Shown here in pieces: positions 62,510-64,000 of a DNA stretch of 64,000 nt. Position 1 is the first letter of the stretch. Each line of letters opens with the position of its first letter. Origin of the DNA: JBBATK01 sp039810585 (GTDB lineage: Bacteria > Bacteroidota > Ignavibacteria > Kapaibacteriales > NICIL-2); contig JBDHXF010000001.1 of assembly GCA_039810585.1 (NCBI GenBank), forward strand, positions 62,001 through 126,000. Reading direction: 5' to 3'. The position numbers and the translations under genes are program-made. Below the pieces are notes generated by a model. The model was not told where the DNA came from. It did no database searches and saw only the letters and a program-made list of their open reading frames with translations.

Positions 62510-63733
62510 TTAGCCTCTCTCAAAGCGATCCAATGAGTCTTGGATCTCCTTCCGAATCCTTCGAAGATCCTCGTTGTTTTTCTTCTCGCACCACATCTTG
62601 ACACGTAGGGCTATGTGCGACGCCGCCTGCTTCGGATCCAGCACATCTCCTAGGTGCAGACTGCAGACACGTTCCATGTTGTACTCTTGTTCAAAGAAGT
62701 TTGGGCAGGCCAGAACCGGTACGCCATGCCACAGAGCCTGATAAATGGAACCATTGCCGCCGTGACATATCAGACAATCGACCTGTGGCAGAAGTAGGTT
62801 GTGGTTGACAAAGCGGCGAGAACGGATGTGTGGAGCGCGCAAGGCGCTGTGATTACGACCCGTCATGATGACACGACAATCGGAAAAGGCATCATCACAC
62901 AGCCACCGAAATTGATCCACGTCGCCTGTGCTTCCGAGCGACACGAGGATATTCAATCGGTCGTTCGCGACAAAGTCATCCACCGACTCATCGCTCTGTG
63001 TTTCCCGGTAGAACAAAGGTCCCAAGACATGGACAGAGGGAGGCAGGTTGTGTTGCGGAAACAGCGATGGCAGATCGCAAATAAGCGTCGTCTCACCTTC
63101 CAACTCGTCGAGGAACGATGCTCGTTCACGTAGGCCGTATTTTTTCCTCACCCGCTTGAAGGGAGCGTGCGTCCAGCGAAGTACAATCTGCTCTCCGACA
63201 TGGGTCAGCCATCGTTGCACTCCACCCGGAAGTTTTGACAGCAAGGCATAAGCCGGATGCACCGTTGGTAGCGGTCTTCCCGGTGCATAGTACTTGCTCA
63301 TATAGCCATTCACGAGTTTCACACAGGGTACGCCGCAGTATTCGGCCGCCATGTTGAGCGTCATTGAGGCATCACCAAGCACCACATCCGGTTTGTATTC
63401 TTTAATGATGGCTACTTGCAGCGTGAAGACGCGTTCCAACTCCACGTCGGACATCCATCGGAAGTCCATACGCGTTGAATATTCCAGAATGACTTCCGCA
63501 TCGGTGTCGTCGTAAGCAAAGGTGGGCCAGCCTTGCGTTTTGAGCCACGCTTCATAGCGCTTAGAATGTCCGAAGATGAACTCCACCTCGTCCTTGCACC
63601 AGGAAGCCAGAAGCATGCAGCGCGTGTAGTGCGACAAAAAGTCGAAGGCAAACACCAGCACTCGCGGTTTCCTACGACCGTTGGAGGGACCTTTGACGAA
63701 GACGTCGCGCAATAAGGAATTCATAGACATCAC
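62510..63733 (-). CDS. UDP-sugar glycosyltransferase (GT1, carotenoid/macrolide type)
   Basis: The protein has 407 aa. The GT-B fold starts PRVLVFAFDFLSHYTRCMLLASWC and carries the donor-site signature CLICHGGNGSIYQALWHGVPVLACPNFFEQEYNMERV, with LNILVSLGSTGDVDQF before it. Relatives glycosylate hydrophobic acceptors such as carotenoids (CrtX/CruC), macrolides and sterols. The start (63733 or an in-frame ATG at 63724) overlaps the end of a lycopene cyclase gene by 50-62 bp, so transfer of a sugar to a hydroxylated or acyclic carotenoid end is inferred. The donor and exact acceptor cannot be read from sequence. Confidence 0.9.
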   Translation of the reverse strand: MMSMNSLLRDVFVKGPSNGRRKPRVLVFAFDFLSHYTRCMLLASWCKDEVEFIFGHSKRYEAWLKTQGWPTFAYDDTDAEVILEYSTRMDFRWMSDVELERVFTLQVAIIKEYKPDVVLGDASMTLNMAAEYCGVPCVKLVNGYMSKYYAPGRPLPTVHPAYALLSKLPGGVQRWLTHVGEQIVLRWTHAPFKRVRKKYGLRERASFLDELEGETTLICDLPSLFPQHNLPPSVHVLGPLFYRETQSDESVDDFVANDRLNILVSLGSTGDVDQFRWLCDDAFSDCRVIMTGRNHSALRAPHIRSRRFVNHNLLLPQVDCLICHGGNGSIYQALWHGVPVLACPNFFEQEYNMERVCSLHLGDVLDPKQAASHIALRVKMWCEKKNNEDLRRIRKEIQDSLDRFERG

Positions 63734-64000
63734 AAACCATCAACAATAACAGCATCCCATACAACACATCCTCCACCGGTATGGTACCGAGCCTGAGCCC
63801 GAGCATCTGCTCAGGATTGTACCACACAATCGCTTCGTCTAAGCCGGTGCCGGTCAGAACTCCGTTCACGACAAAGAACGGGATCAGAATGAGGACATAG
63901 GCACGATAGAAATCCCTCAACCACGGAACCTTCCTTCGCTGCAGCCACAAGACATACAACCCGGCTGCACCGACGCTCACTGCGGTGTACAGCCTGGGAA
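63672..64000 (-). CDS. Lycopene cyclase domain protein (start beyond window)
   Basis: Only the last 109 residues lie in the window; the frame is open to the right edge. The segment RDFYRAYVLILIPFFVVNGVLTGTGLDEAIVWYNPEQMLGLRLGTIPVEDVLYGMLLLLMVCDVYEFL is diagnostic of the CrtYc/CrtYd-type lycopene beta-cyclase fold (YNPxxxLGxRxGTIPVED). These membrane enzymes cyclise the ends of lycopene. Whether the missing part is a second such domain, as in fused CrtYcd, cannot be seen. It is followed by, and overlaps, the glycosyltransferase gene. Confidence 0.88.
   Translation of the reverse strand, partial: PRLYTAVSVGAAGLYVLWLQRRKVPWLRDFYRAYVLILIPFFVVNGVLTGTGLDEAIVWYNPEQMLGLRLGTIPVEDVLYGMLLLLMVCDVYEFLIARRLRQRSLQRS

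Overview
The window looks like chromosomal DNA from a moderate-GC member of the Bacteroidota/Chlorobiota (FCB) group. The best guess is the Kapabacteria/Ignavibacteria neighbourhood. Supporting traits are four proteins with type IX secretion (T9SS) C-terminal sorting domains, PD40/OmpA cell-envelope proteins, a two-component-regulator-propeller sensor kinase, a kynurenine-pathway NAD branch (kmo-nadC), an IcmF-type acyl-CoA mutase, a MenA-like prenyltransferase and a carotenoid lycopene cyclase. The exact taxon cannot be fixed from the sequence alone. There is no prophage, IS element, CRISPR array or rRNA operon, and only one tRNA (Leu-GAG).

Layout: 1-11.4 kb holds a truncated propeller sensor kinase, murG, a large T9SS cargo protein, a SPOR protein overlapping a second T9SS cargo, and an alpha/beta hydrolase. 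11.5-18.2 kb holds a 913-aa PD40 protein with two OmpA domains, the stand-alone catalytic half of an IcmF-type mutase, an EamA transporter and a small Ala/Lys-rich exported protein. 18.4-25.5 kb holds tRNA-Leu, an MprF-like aminoacyltransferase, rsmD, a phosphohexomutase, a thioesterase, a DinB protein and a large helical-repeat protein. After an 800-bp gene-poor gap, 26.3-31.5 kb carries kmo-nadC, a DUF2520 reductase-like protein and cysS. 31.8-42.2 kb is almost all minus-strand (rnr, a GAF/degenerate-GGDEF membrane protein, two exported proteins of unknown function, a Nudix hydrolase, ndk, sucD and a membrane protein). 42.4-46.5 kb is the CIRCE-controlled groES-groEL operon followed by mscS, with mscS sitting between two copies of the groEL 3' region. 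46.5-56.1 kb includes a PAS-UbiA fusion, a T9SS protein, a methyltransferase, EamA, csaA, tetR, a VOC protein and metG. 56.4-64 kb contains an overlapping T9SS-cargo/OmpA-barrel pair, an AlkD-like protein, an exported HMA protein, a glycosyltransferase and the end of a lycopene cyclase gene.

The most unusual observations are these. (1) A dispersed family of about eleven short intergenic elements pairs a near-constant 12-14-mer (GAGATTTCTTATTC) with a hairpin whose stem sequence varies from copy to copy. Many copies are closed by the GCGAAGC mini-hairpin loop. Several start within a few bases of a stop codon, and one supplies the stop codon of rsmD. (2) A PAS sensor domain is fused to a MenA/UbiA prenyltransferase, with a perfect-looking TetR-type palindrome upstream. 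(3) A ~230-bp direct repeat of the groEL 3' end and terminator region, with a strictly conserved palindrome, brackets mscS. (4) An IcmF-like mutase lacks its B12-binding and GTPase domains and has a mixed Tyr/Gln pair at the presumed substrate-specificity positions.
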